NCBI GenBank assembly: GCA_026874595.1
Contig: CM049313.1
Coordinates: 80,672,659-80,736,658, forward strand
Reading direction: 5' to 3'
DNA length: 64,000 nucleotides
Source: Sipunculus nudus
Taxonomy: Eukaryota > Annelida > Sipuncula > Golfingiida > Sipunculidae
Part shown: in pieces, positions 32,051 through 47,000 of the stretch
Layout of the letters: each line of letters opens with the position of its first letter
Position numbering within the stretch: the stretch's first letter is position 1
Notes under the pieces: model-generated
Seen by the model: the letters and a program-made list of their open reading frames with translations, nothing else
Databases searched by the model: none
What the model was told of the DNA's origin: nothing
Position numbers and translations under genes: made by a program

Positions 32051-35000
32051 TTTGTTTGTTTGTTTGTCTGTCCAGTCTCTACAGGTCGCAATTTTCATCC
32101 CATCGCTTTCAAACTTTCACAGTTTGTGTAGAATCAAAAATGCAAGAAGCCTATTGTTTTTGGGCAATATAGGTCAAAGGTCAAGGTCAAGGTCATCAAA
32201 AGTTCCTAAAGTGCTCTTTTCTTCATATCTCCATTACTATTTGTCATAGCCACTTCAAACATGGCTCCTTTTAATCGGCATTCCAAGGCCTTTCTTCTGA
32301 TGTATATGTTGCTGAAATCTGCTGTTTCTATGGTTACACATTTTGGGGGAAATCTCATGATTTTCGAAAATAAAAGGCCTAATTTTTCTAACTTTGTCAT
32401 TTTTAAAGCTAGAGATTCCTAGTTTTTTGCATCATATAGTACTAAATAAGCTTTTTATCATACAAGTAAAAGTCTCGTAAAATCTCGCACCATTTCTCGT
32501 CAAACGAGAATTTTCGAGATTTCATTAAATATGGCTTACAGGTCGCATTTTTTAAACTATGACTTTGAAAATGACATATTTTGTGTTGTTTAGAAATATC
32601 TCGAAATCAATTTTTCATTTTTTGGAAATAGCCACCAGGGGGCGTGGTACATGAAACACTGTAACATATCATTTTTCTGCAATATCTCAAAAAATATTAA
32701 ACGTGACACCATTTTTTGGGTCGTATCTGAAACTAGGAACATTGGCTTATCCCTTCGCACATGTTGCTTTGTGCTGCCGTTACCATGGTTACCAAATTTT
32801 GGGGTAAAACTTGACAATCTGAAAATTCGGAGTTTTCCAGCTTCTCTCTCTGTTGATATTTGCGATAGAAAGGTCTGGTGTTTGGCGTTAGACAGCATCC
32901 CTCTAGTTCTTAGTCATTCAATCGCAAGTCTCGTCATATCTCGCACCGTTTCTCGTGAAACGAGAACACGTGACCATTCAAAGAAATGCCTATAATTATG
33001 TCATTTTTCACGCTACAGACACATGGTTTGCAGCGCTGGATAGCGGCTGACACTCGCAGTCACATTCAGGGGTCACATTGTTAGTCTCGTCAAATCTCGC
33101 GCCGTTTTTCGCCAAACCACGAAGACACGTGCCGTCGCCGCAAGTGGCGGCAGGGTCCCTACGGTGGGCGGCCGGCGTGTGCAGCGGTGCGTGACGGCCT
33201 CTCCGGGCCCCATCTATGATCATACATGTTGGAGGCACAGTCACAACTTTATTGCTTGCCGGAAATCTTCGATTTTCGCAAGCTGGTTGGTCAGTCGCGG
33301 ATGTCTGTTTGTCTGTTTGTTTGTTTGTTTGTTTGTCTGTCCAGTCTCTACAGGTCGCAATTTTCATCCCATCGCTTTCAAACTTTCACAGTTTGTGTAG
33401 AATCAAAAATGCAAGAAGCCTATTGTTTTTGGGCAATATAGGTCAAAGGTCAAGGTCAAGGTCATCAAAAGTTCCTAAAGTGCTCTTTTCTTCATATCTC
33501 CATTACTATTTGTCATAGCCACTTCAAACATGGCTCCTTTTAATCGGCATTCCAAGGCCTTTCTTCTGATGTATATGTTGCTGAAATCTGCTGTTTCTAT
33601 GGTTACCCATTTTGGGGGAAATCTCATGATTTTCGAAAATAAAAGGCCTAATTTTTCTAACTTTGTCATTTTTAAAGCTAGAGATTCCTAGTTTTTTGCA
33701 TCATATAGTACTAAATAAGCTTTTTATCATACAAGTAAAAGTCTCGTAAAATCTCGCACCATTTCTCGTCAAACGAGAATTTTCGAGATTTCATTAAATA
33801 TGGCTTACAGGTCGCATTTTTTAAACTATGACTTTGAAAATGACATATTTTGTGTTGTTTAGAAATATCTCGAAATCAATTTTTCATTTTTTGGAAATAG
33901 CCACCAGGGGGCGTGGTACATGAAACACTGTAACATATCATTTTTCTGCAATATCTCAAAAAATATTAAACGTGACACCATTTTTTGGGTCGTATCTGAA
34001 ACTAGGAACATTGGCTTATCCCTTCGCACATGTTGCTTTGTGCTGCCGTTACCATGGTTACCAAATTTTGGGGTAAAACTTGACAATCTGAAAATTCGGA
34101 GTTTTCCAGCTTCTCTCTCTGTTGATATTTGCGATAGAAAGGTCTGGTGTTTGGCGTTAGACAGCATCCCTCTAGTTCTTAGTCATTCAATCGCAAGTCT
34201 CGTCATATCTCGCACCGTTTCTCGTGAAACGAGAACACGTGACCATTCAAAGAAATGCCTATAATTATGTCATTTTTCACGCTACAGACACATGGTTTGC
34301 AGCGCTGGATAGCGGCTGACACTCGCAGTCACATTCAGGGGTCACATTGTTAGTCTCGTCAAATCTCGCGCCGTTTTTCGCCAAACCACGAAGACACGTG
34401 CCGTCGCCGCAAGTGGCGGCAGGGTCCCTACGGTGGGCGGCCGGCGTGTGCAGCGGTGCGTGACGGCCTCTCCGGGCCCCATCTATGATCATACATGTTG
34501 GAGGCACAGTCACAACTTTATTGCTTGCCGGAAATCTTCGATTTTCGCAAGCTGGTTGGTCAGTCGCGGATGTCTGTTTGTCTGTTTGTTTGTTTGTTTG
34601 TTTGTCTGTCCAGTCTCTACAGGTCGCAATTTTCATCCCATCGCTTTCAAACTTTCACAGTTTGTGTAGAATCAAAAATGCAAGAAGCCTATTGTTTTTG
34701 GGCAATATAGGTCAAAGGTCAAGGTCAAGGTCATCAAAAGTTCCTAAAGTGCTCTTTTCTTCATATCTCCATTACTATTTGTCATAGCCACTTCAAACAT
34801 GGCTCCTTTTAATCGGCATTCCAAGGCCTTTCTTCTGATGTATATGTTGCTGAAATCTGCTGTTTCTATGGTTACACATTTTGGGGGAAATCTCATGATT
34901 TTCGAAAATAAAAGGCCTAATTTTTCTAACTTTGTCATTTTTAAAGCTAGAGATTCCTAGTTTTTTGCATCATATAGTACTAAATAAGCTTTTTATCATA

Positions 35001-38000
35001 CAAGTAAAAGTCTCGTAAAATCTCGCACCATTTCTCGTCAAACGAGAATTTTCGAGATTTCATTAAATATGGCTTACAGGTCGCATTTTTTAAACTATGA
35101 CTTTGAAAATGACATATTTTGTGTTGTTTAGAAATATCTCGAAATCAATTTTTCATTTTTTGGAAATAGCCACCAGGGGGCGTGGTACATGAAACACTGT
35201 AACATATCATTTTTCTGCAATATCTCAAAAAATATTAAACGTGACACCATTTTTTGGGTCGTATCTGAAACTAGGAACATTGGCTTATCCCTTCGCACAT
35301 GTTGCTTTGTGCTGCCGTTACCATGGTTACCAAATTTTGGGGTAAAACTTGACAATCTGAAAATTCGGAGTTTTCCAGCTTCTCTCTCTGTTGATATTTG
35401 CGATAGAAAGGTCTGGTGTTTGGCGTTAGACAGCATCCCTCTAGTTCTTAGTCATTCAATCGCAAGTCTCGTCATATCTCGCACCGTTTCTCGTGAAACG
35501 AGAACACGTGACCATTCAAAGAAATGCCTATAATTATGTCATTTTTCACGCTACAGACACATGGTTTGCAGCGCTGGATAGCGGCTGACACTCGCAGTCA
35601 CATTCAGGGGTCACATTGTTAGTCTCGTCAAATCTCGCGCCGTTTTTCGCCAAACCACGAAGACACGTGCCGTCGCCGCAAGTGGCGGCAGGGTCCCTAC
35701 GGTGGGCGGCCGGCGTGTGCAGCGGTGCGTGACGGCCTCTCCGGGCCCCATCTATGATCATACATGTTGGAGGCACAGTCACAACTTTATTGCTTGCCGG
35801 GAATCTTCGATTTTCGCAAGCTGGTTGGTCAGTCGCGGATGTCTGTTTGTCTGTTTGTTTGTTTGTTTGTTTGTCTGTCCAGTCTCTACAGGTCGCAATT
35901 TTCATCCCATCGCTTTCAAACTTTCACAGTTTGTGTAGAATCAAAAATGCAAGAAGCCTATTGTTTTTGGGCAATATAGGTCAAAGGTCAAGGTCAAGGT
36001 CATCAAAAGTTCCTAAAGTGCTCTTTTCTTCATATCTCCATTACTATTTGTCATAGCCACTTCAAACATGGCTCCTTTTAATCGGCATTCCAAGGCCTTT
36101 CTTCTGATGTATATGTTGCTGAAATCTGCTGTTTCTATGGTTACACATTTTGGGGGAAATCTCATGATTTTCGAAAATAAAAGGCCTAATTTTTCTAACT
36201 TTGTCATTTTTAAAGCTAGAGATTCCTAGTTTTTTGCATCATATAGTACTAAATAAGCTTTTTATCATACAAGTAAAAGTCTCGTAAAATCTCGCACCAT
36301 TTCTCGTCAAACGAGAATTTTCGAGATTTCATTAAATATGGCTTACAGGTCGCATTTTTTAAACTATGACTTTGAAAATGACATATTTTGTGTTGTTTAG
36401 AAATATCTCGAAATCAATTTTTCATTTTTTGGAAATAGCCACCAGGGGGCGTGGTACATGAAACACTGTAACATATCATTTTTCTGCAATATCTCAAAAA
36501 ATATTAAACGTGACACCATTTTTTGGGTCGTATCTGAAACTAGGAACATTGGCTTATCCCTTCGCACATGTTGCTTTGTGCTGCCGTTACCATGGTTACC
36601 AAATTTTGGGGTAAAACTTGACAATCTGAAAATTCGGAGTTTTCCAGCTTCTCTCTCTGTTGATATTTGCGATAGAAAGGTCTGGTGTTTGGCGTTAGAC
36701 AGCATCCCTCTAGTTCTTAGTCATTCAATCGCAAGTCTCGTCATATCTCGCACCGTTTCTCGTGAAACGAGAACACGTGACCATTCAAAGAAATGCCTAT
36801 AATTATGTCATTTTTCACGCTACAGACACATGGTTTGCAGCGCTGGATAGCGGCTGACACTCGCAGTCACATTCAGGGGTCACATTGTTAGTCTCGTCAA
36901 ATCTCGCGCCGTTTTTCGCCAAACCACGAAGACACGTGCCGTCGCCGCAAGTGGCGGCAGGGTCCCTACGGTGGGCGGCCGGCGTGTGCAGCGGTGCGTG
37001 ACGGCCTCTCCGGGCCCCATCTATGATCATACATGTTGGAGGCACAGTCACAACTTTATTGCTTGCCGGAAATCTTCGATTTTCGCAAGCTGGTTGGTCA
37101 GTCGCGGATGTCTGTTTGTCTGTTTGTTTGTTTGTTTGTTTGTCTGTCCAGTCTCTACAGGTCGCAATTTTCATCCCATCGCTTTCAAACTTTCACAGTT
37201 TGTGTAGAATCAAAAATGCAAGAAGCCTATTGTTTTTGGGCAATATAGGTCAAAGGTCAAGGTCAAGGTCATCAAAAGTTCCTAAAGTGCTCTTTTCTTC
37301 ATATCTCCATTACTATTTGTCATAGCCACTTCAAACATGGCTCCTTTTAATCGGCATTCCAAGGCCTTTCTTCTGATGTATATGTTGCTGAAATCTGCTG
37401 TTTCTATGGTTACACATTTTTGGGGAAATCTCATGATTTTCGAAAATAAAAGGCCTAATTTTTCTAACTTTGTCATTTTTAAAGCTAGAGATTCCTAGTT
37501 TTTTGCATCATATAGTACTAAATAAGCTTTTTATCATACAAGTAAAAGTCTCGTAAAATCTCGCACCATTTCTCGTCAAACGAGAATTTTCGAGATTTCA
37601 TTAAATATGGCTTACAGGTCGCATTTTTTAAACTATGACTTTGAAAATGACATATTTTGTGTTGTTTAGAAATATCTCGAAATCAATTTTTCATTTTTTG
37701 GAAATAGCCACCAGGGGGCGTGGTACATGAAACACTGTAACATATCATTTTTCTGCAATATCTCAAAAAATATTAAACGTGACACCATTTTTTGGGTCGT
37801 ATCTGAAACTAGGAACATTGGCTTATCCCTTCGCACATGTTGCTTTGTGCTGCCGTTACCATGGTTACCAAATTTTGGGGTAAAACTTGACAATCTGAAA
37901 ATTCGGAGTTTTCCAGCTTCTCTCTCTGTTGATATTTGCGATAGAAAGGTCTGGTGTTTGGCGTTAGACAGCATCCCTCTAGTTCTTAGTCATTCAATCG

Positions 38001-41000
38001 CAAGTCTCGTCATATCTCGCACCGTTTCTCGTGAAACGAGAACACGTGACCATTCAAAGAAATGCCTATAATTATGTCATTTTTCACGCTACAGACACAT
38101 GGTTTGCAGCGCTGGATAGCGGCTGACACTCGCAGTCACATTCAGGGGTCACATTGTTAGTCTCGTCAAATCTCGCGCCGTTTTTCGCCAAACCACGAAG
38201 ACACGTGCCGTCGCCGCAAGTGGCGGCAGGGTCCCTACGGTGGGCGGCCGGCGTGTGCAGCGGTGCGTGACGGCCTCTCCGGGCCCCATCTATGATCATA
38301 CATGTTGGAGGCACAGTCACAACTTTATTGCTTGCCGGAAATCTTCGATTTTCGCAAGCTGGTTGGTCAGTCGCGGATGTCTGTTTGTCTGTTTGTTTGT
38401 TTGTTTGTTTGTCTGTCCAGTCTCTACAGGTCGCAATTTTCATCCCATCGCTTTCAAACTTTCACAGTTTGTGTAGAATCAAAAATGCAAGAAGCCTATT
38501 GTTTTTGGGCAATATAGGTCAAAGGTCAAGGTCAAGGTCATCAAAAGTTCCTAAAGTGCTCTTTTCTTCATATCTCCATTACTATTTGTCATAGCCACTT
38601 CAAACATGGCTCCTTTTAATCGGCATTCCAAGGCCTTTCTTCTGATGTATATGTTGCTGAAATCTGCTGTTTCTATGGTTACACATTTTGGGGGAAATCT
38701 CATGATTTTCGAAAATAAAAGGCCTAATTTTTCTAACTTTGTCATTTTTAAAGCTAGAGATTCCTAGTTTTTTGCATCATATAGTACTAAATAAGCTTTT
38801 TATCATACAAGTAAAAGTCTCGTAAAATCTCGCACCATTTCTCGTCAAACGAGAATTTTCGAGATTTCATTAAATATGGCTTACAGGTCGCATTTTTTAA
38901 ACTATGACTTTGAAAATGACATATTTTGTGTTGTTTAGAAATATCTCGAAATCAATTTTTCATTTTTTGGAAATAGCCACCAGGGGGCGTGGTACATGAA
39001 ACACTGTAACATATCATTTTTCTGCAATATCTCAAAAAATATTAAACGTGACACCATTTTTTGGGTCGTATCTGAAACTAGGAACATTGGCTTATCCCTT
39101 CGCACATGTTGCTTTGTGCTGCCGTTACCACGGTTACCAAATTTTGGGGTAAAACTTGACAATCTGAAAATTCGGAGTTTTCCAGCTTCTCTCTCTGTTG
39201 ATATTTGCGATAGAAAGGTCTGGTGTTTGGCGTTAGACAGCATCCCTCTAGTTCTTAGTCATTCAATCGCAAGTCTCGTCATATCTCGCACCGTTTCTCG
39301 TGAAACGAGAACACGTGACCATTCAAAGAAATGCCTATAATTATGTCATTTTTCACGCTACAGACACATGGTTTGCAGCGCTGGATAGCGGCTGACACTC
39401 GCAGTCACATTCAGGGGTCACATTGTTAGTCTCGTCAAATCTCGCGCCGTTTTTCGCCAAACCACGAAGACACGTGCCGTCGCCGCAAGTGGCGGCAGGG
39501 TCCCTACGGTGGGCGGCCGGCGTGTGCAGCGGTGCGTGACGGCCTCTCCGGGCCCCATCTATGATCATACATGTTGGAGGCACAGTCACAACTTTATTGC
39601 TTGCCGGAAATCTTCGATTTTCGCAAGCTGGTTGGTCAGTCGCGGATGTCTGTTTGTCTGTTTGTTTGTTTGTTTGTTTGTCTGTCCAGTCTCTACAGGT
39701 CGCAATTTTCATCCCATCGCTTTCAAACTTTCACAGTTTGTGTAGAATCAAAAATGCAAGAAGCCTATTGTTTTTGGGCAATATAGGTCAAAGGTCAAGG
39801 TCAAGGTCATCAAAAGTTCCTAAAGTGCTCTTTTCTTCATATCTCCATTACTATTTGTCATAGCCACTTCAAACATGGCTCCTTTTAATCGGCATTCCAA
39901 GGCCTTTCTTCTGATGTATATGTTGCTGAAATCTGCTGTTTCTATGGTTACACATTTTGGGGGAAATCTCATGATTTTCGAAAATAAAAGGCCTAATTTT
40001 TCTAACTTTGTCATTTTTAAAGCTAGAGATTCCTAGTTTTTTGCATCATATAGTACTAAATAAGCTTTTTATCATACAAGTAAAAGTCTCGTAAAATCTC
40101 GCACCATTTCTCGTCAAACGAGAATTTTCGAGATTTCATTAAATATGGCTTACAGGTCGCATTTTTTAAACTATGACTTTGAAAATGACATATTTTGTGT
40201 TGTTTAGAAATATCTCGAAATCAATTTTTCATTTTTTGGAAATAGCCACCAGGGGGCGTGGTACATGAAACACTGTAACATATCATTTTTCTGCAATATC
40301 TCAAAAAATATTAAACGTGACACCATTTTTTGGGTCGTATCTGAAACTAGGAACATTGGCTTATCCCTTCGCACATGTTGCTTTGTGCTGCCGTTACCAT
40401 GGTTACCAAATTTTGGGGTAAAACTTGACAATCTGAAAATTCGGAGTTTTCCAGCTTCTCTCTCTGTTGATATTTGCGATAGAAAGGTCTGGTGTTTGGC
40501 GTTAGACAGCATCCCTCTAGTTCTTAGTCATTCAATCGCAAGTCTCGTCATATCTCGCACCGTTTCTCGTGAAACGAGAACACGTGACCATTCAAAGAAA
40601 TGCCTATAATTATGTCATTTTTCACGCTACAGACACATGGTTTGCAGCGCTGGATAGCGGCTGACACTCGCAGTCACATTCAGGGGTCACATTGTTAGAC
40701 TCGTCAAATCTCGCGCCGTTTTTTGCCAAACCACGAAGACACGTGCCGTCGCCGCAAGTGGCGGCAGGGTCCCTACGGTGGGCGGCCGGCGTGTGCAGCG
40801 GTGCGTGACGGCCTCTCCGGGCCCCATCTATGATCATACATGTTGGAGGCACAGTCACAACTGTATTGCTTGCCGGAAATCTTCGATTTTCGCAAGCTGG
40901 TTGGTCAGTCGCGGATGTCTGTTTGTCTGTTTGTTTGTTTGTTTGTTTGTCTGTCCAGTCTCTACAGGTCGCAATTTTCATCCCATCGCTTTCAAACTTT

Positions 41001-44000
41001 CACAGTTTGTGTAGAATCAAAAATGCAAGAAGCCTATTGTTTTTGGGCAATATAGGTCAAAGGTCAAGGTCAAGGTCATCAAAAGTTCCTAAAGTGCTCT
41101 TTTCTTCATATCTCCATTACTATTTGTCATAGCCACTTCAAACATGGCTCATTTTAATCGGCATTCCAAGGCCTTTCTTCTGATGTATATGTTGCTGAAA
41201 TCTGCTGTTTCTATGGTTACACATTTTGGGGGAAATCTCATGATTTTCGAAAATAAAAGGCCTAATTTTTCTAACTTTGTCATTTTTAAAGCTAGAGATT
41301 CCTAGTTTTTTGCATCATATAGTACCAAATAAGCTTTTTATCATACAAGTAAAAGTCTCGTAAAATCTCGCACCATTTCTCGTCAAACGAGAATTTTCGA
41401 GATTTCATTAGATATGGCTTACAGGTCGCATTTTTTAAACTATGACTTTGAAAATGACATATTTTGTGTTGTTTAGAAATATCTCGAAATCAATTTTTCA
41501 TTTTTTGGAAATAGCCACGAGGGGGCGTGGTACATGAAACACTGTAACATATCATTTTTCTGCAATATCTCAAAAAATATTAAACGTGACACCATTTTTT
41601 GGGTCGTATCTGAAACTAGGAACATTGGCTTATCCCTTCGCACATGTTGCTTTGTGCTGCCGTTACCACGGTTACCAAATTTTGGGGTAAAACTTGACAA
41701 TCTGAAAATTCGGAGTTTTCCAGCTTCTCTCTCTGTTGATATTTGCGATAGAAAGGTCTGGTGTTTGGCGTTAGACAGCATCCCTCTAGTTCTTAGTCAT
41801 TCAATCGCAAGTCTCGTCATATCTCGCACCGTTTCTCGTGAAACGAGAACACGTGACCATTCAAAGAAATGCCTATAATTATGTCATTTTTCACGCTACA
41901 GACACATGGTTTGCAGCGCTGGATAGCGGCTGACACTCGCAGTCACATTCAGGGGTCACATTGTTAGTCTCGTCAAATCTCGCGCCGTTTTTCGCCAAAC
42001 CACGAAGACACGTGCCGTCGCCGCAAGTGGCGGCAGGGTCCCTACGGTGGGCGGCCGGCGTGTGCAGCGGTGCGTGACGGCCTCTCCGGGCCCCATCTAT
42101 GATCATACATGTTGGAGGCACAGTCACAACTTTATTGCTTGCCGGAAATCTTCGATTTTCGCAAGCTGGTTGGTCAGTCGCGGATGTCTGTTTGTCTGTT
42201 TGTTTGTTTGTTTGTTTGTCTGTCCAGTCTCTACAGGTCGCAATTTTCATCCCATCGCTTTCAAACTTTCACAGTTTGTGTAGAATCAAAAATGCAAGAA
42301 GCCTATTGTTTTTGGGCAATATAGGTCAAAGGTCAAGGTCAAGGTCATCAAAAGTTCCTAAAGTGCTCTTTTCTTCATATCTCCATTACTATTTGTCATA
42401 GCCACTTCAAACATGGCTCATTTTAATCGGCATTCCAAGGCCTTTCTTCTGATGTATATGTTGCTGAAATCTGCTGTTTCTATGGTTACACATTTTGGGG
42501 GAAATCTCATGATTTTCGAAAATAAAAGGCCTAATTTTTCTAACTTTGTCATTTTTAAAGCTAGAGATTCCTAGTTTTTTGCATCATATAGTACTAAATA
42601 AGCTTTTTATCATACAAGTAAAAGTCTCGTAAAATCTCGCACCATTTCTCGTCAAACGAGAATTTTCGAGATTTCATTAGATATGGCTTACAGGTCGCAT
42701 TTTTTAAACTATGACTTTGAAAATGACATATTTTGTGTTGTTTAGAAATATCTCGAAATCAATTTTTCATTTTTTGGAAATAGCCACCAGGGGGCGTGGT
42801 ACATGAAACACTGTAACATATCATTTTTCTGCAATATCTCAAAAAATATTAAACGTGACACCATTTTTTGGGTCGTATCTGAAACTAGGAACATTGGCTT
42901 ATCCCTTCGCACATGTTGCTTTGTGCTGCCGTTACCATGGTTACCAAATTTTGGGGTAAAACTTGACAATCTGAAAATTCGGAGTTTTCCAGCTTCTCTC
43001 TCTGTTGATATTTGCGATAGAAAGGTCTGGTGTTTGGCGTTAGACAGCATCCCTCTAGTTCTTAGTCATTCAATCGCAAGTCTCGTCATATCTCGCACCG
43101 TTTCTCGTGAAACGAGAACACGTGACCATTCAAAGAAATGCCTATAATTATGTCATTTTTCACGCTACAGACACATGGTTTGCAGCGCTGGATAGCGGCT
43201 GACACTCGCAGTCACATTCAGGGGTCACATTGTTAGTCTCGTCAAATCTCGCGCCGTTTTTCGCCAAACCACGAAGACACGTGCCGTCGCCGCAAGTGGC
43301 GGCAGGGTCCCTACGGTGGGCGGCCGGCGTGTGCAGCGGTGCGTGACGGCCTCTCCGGGCCCCATCTATGATCATACATGTTGGAGGCACAGTCACAACT
43401 TTATTGCTTGCCGGAAATCTTCGATTTTCGCAAGCTGGTTGGTCAGTCGCGGATGTCTGTTTGTCTGTTTGTTTGTTTGTTTGTTTGTCTGTCCAGTCTC
43501 TACAGGTCGCAATTTTCATCCCATCGCTTTCAAACTTTCACAGTTTGTGTAGAATCAAAAATGCAAGAAGCCTATTGTTTTTGGGCAATATAGGTCAAAG
43601 GTCAAGGTCAAGGTCATCAAAAGTTCCTAAAGTGCTCTTTTCTTCATATCTCCATTACTATTTGTCATAGCCACTTCAAACATGGCTCATTTTAATCGGC
43701 ATTCCAAGGCCTTTCTTCTGATGTATATGTTGCTGAAATCTGCTGTTTCTATGGTTACACATTTTGGGGGAAATCTCATGATTTTCGAAAATAAAAGGCC
43801 TAATTTTTCTAACTTTGTCATTTTTAAAGCTAGAGATTCCTAGTTTTTTGCATCATATAGTACTAAATAAGCTTTTTATCATACAAGTAAAAGTCTCGTA
43901 AAATCTCGCACCATTTCTCGTCAAACGAGAATTTTCGAGATTTCATTAGATATGGCTTACAGGTCGCATTTTTTAAACTATGACTTTGAAAATGACATAT

Positions 44001-47000
44001 TTTGTGTTGTTTAGAAATATCTCGAAATCAATTTTTCATTTTTTGGAAATAGCCACCAGGGGGCGTGGTACATGAAACACTGTAACATATCATTTTTCTG
44101 CAATATCTCAAAAAATATTAAACGTGACACCATTTTTTGGGTCGTATCTGAAACTAGGAACATTGGCTTATCCCTTCGCACATGTTGCTTTGTGCTGCCG
44201 TTACCATGGTTACCAAATTTTGGGGTAAAACTTGACAATCTGAAAATTCGGAGTTTTCCAGCTTCTCTCTCTGTTGATATTTGCGATAGAAAGGTCTGGT
44301 GTTTGGCGTTAGACAGCATCCCTCTAGTTCTTAGTCATTCAATCGCAAGTCTCGTCATATCTCGCACCGTTTCTCGTGAAACGAGAACACGTGACCATTC
44401 AAAGAAATGCCTATAATTATGTCATTTTTCACGCTACAGACACATGGTTTGCAGCGCTGGATAGCGGCTGACACTCGCAGTCACATTCAGGGGTCACATT
44501 GTTAGTCTCGTCAAATCTCGCGCCGTTTTTCGCCAAACCACGAAGACACGTGCCGTCGCCGCAAGTGGCGGCAGGGTCCCTACGGTGGGCGGCCGGCGTG
44601 TGCAGCGGTGCGTGACGGCCTCTCCGGGCCCCATCTATGATCATACATGTTGGAGGCACAGTCACAACTTTATTGCTTGCCGGAAATCTTCGATTTTCGC
44701 AAGCTGGTTGGTCAGTCGCGGATGTCTGTTTGTCTGTTTGTTTGTTTGTTTGTTTGTCTGTCCAGTCTCTACAGGTCGCAATTTTCATCCCATCGCTTTC
44801 AAACTTTCACAGTTTGTGTAGAATCAAAAATGCAAGAAGCCTATTGTTTTTGGGCAATATAGGTCAAAGGTCAAGGTCAAGGTCATCAAAAGTTCCTAAA
44901 GTGCTCTTTTCTTCATATCTCCATTACTATTTGTCATAGCCACTTCAAACATGGCTCCTTTTAATCGGCATTCCAAGGCCTTTCTTCTGATGTATATGTT
45001 GCTGAAATCTGCTGTTTCTATGGTTACACATTTTGGGGGAAATCTCATGATTTTCGAAAATAAAAGGCCTAATTTTTCTAACTTTGTCATTTTTAAAGCT
45101 AGAGATTCCTAGTTTTTTGCATCATATAGTACTAAATAAGCTTTTTATCATACAAGTAAAAGTCTCGTAAAATCTCGCACCATTTCTCGTCAAACGAGAA
45201 TTTTCGAGATTTCATTAGATATGGCTTACAGGTCGCATTTTTTAAACTATGACTTTGAAAATGACATATTTTGTGTTGTTTAGAAATATCTCGAAATCAA
45301 TTTTTCATTTTTTGGAAATAGCCACCAGGGGGCGTGGTACATGAAACACTGTAACATATCATTTTTCTGCAATATCTCAAAAAATATTAAACGTGACACC
45401 ATTTTTTGGGTCGTATCTGAAACTAGGAACATTGGCTTATCCCTTCGCACATGTTGCTTTGTGCTGCCGTTACCATGGTTACCAAATTTTGGGGTAAAAC
45501 TTGACAATCTGAAAATTCGGAGTTTTCCAGCTTCTCTCTCTGTTGATATTTGCGATAGAAAGGTCTGGTGTTTGGCGTTAGACAGCATCCCTCTAGTTCT
45601 TAGTCATTCAATCGCAAGTCTCGTCATATCTCGCACCGTTTCTCGTGAAACGAGAACACGTGACCATTCAAAGAAATGCCTATAATTATGTCATTTTTCA
45701 CGCTACAGACACATGGTTTGCAGCGCTGGATAGCGGCTGACACTCGCAGTCACATTCAGGGGTCACATTGTTAGTCTCGTCAAATCTCGCGCCGTTTTTC
45801 GCCAAACCACGAAGACACGTGCCGTCGCCGCAAGTGGCGGCAGGGTCCCTACGGTGGGCGGCCGGCGTGTGCAGCGGTGCGTGACGGCCTCTCCGGGCCC
45901 CATCTATGATCATACATGTTGGAGGCACAGTCACAACTTTATTGCTTGCCGGAAATCTTCGATTTTCGCAAGCTGGTTGGTCAGTCGCGGATGTCTGTTT
46001 GTCTGTTTGTTTGTTTGTTTGTTTGTCTGTCCAGTCTCTACAGGTCGCAATTTTCATCCCATCGCTTTCAAACTTTCACAGTTTGTGTAGAATCAAAAAT
46101 GCAAGAAGCCTATTGTTTTTGGGCAATATAGGTCAAAGGTCAAGGTCAAGGTCATCAAAAGTTCCTAAAGTGCTCTTTTCTTCATATCTCCATTACTATT
46201 TGTCATAGCCACTTCAAACATGGCTCCTTTTAATCGGCATTCCAAGGCCTTTCTTCTGATGTATATGTTGCTGAAATCTGCTGTTTCTATGGTTACACAT
46301 TTTGGGGGAAATCTCATGATTTTCGAAAATAAAAGGCCTAATTTTTCTAACTTTGTCATTTTTAAAGCTAGAGATTCCTAGTTTTTTGCATCATATAGTA
46401 CTAAATAAGCTTTTTATCATACAAGTAAAAGTCTCGTAAAATCTCGCACCATTTCTCGTCAAACGAGAATTTTCGAGATTTCATTAGATATGGCTTACAG
46501 GTCGCATTTTTTAAACTATGACTTTGAAAATGACATATTTTGTGTTGTTTAGAAATATCTCGAAATCAATTTTTCATTTTTTGGAAATAGCCACCAGGGG
46601 GCGTGGTACATGAAACACTGTAACATATCATTTTTCTGCAATATCTCAAAAAATATTAAACGTGACACCATTTTTTGGGTCGTATCTGAAACTAGGAACA
46701 TTGGCTTATCCCTTCGCACATGTTGCTTTGTGCTGCCGTTACCATGGTTACCAAATTTTGGGGTAAAACTTGACAATCTGAAAATTCGGAGTTTTCCAGC
46801 TTCTCTCTCTGTTGATATTTGCGATAGAAAGGTCTGGTGTTTGGCGTTAGACAGCATCCCTCTAGTTCTTAGTCATTCAATCGCAAGTCTCGTCATATCT
46901 CGCACCGTTTCTCGTGAAACGAGAACACGTGACCATTCAAAGAAATGCCTATAATTATGTCATTTTTCACGCTACAGACACATGGTTTGCAGCGCTGGAT

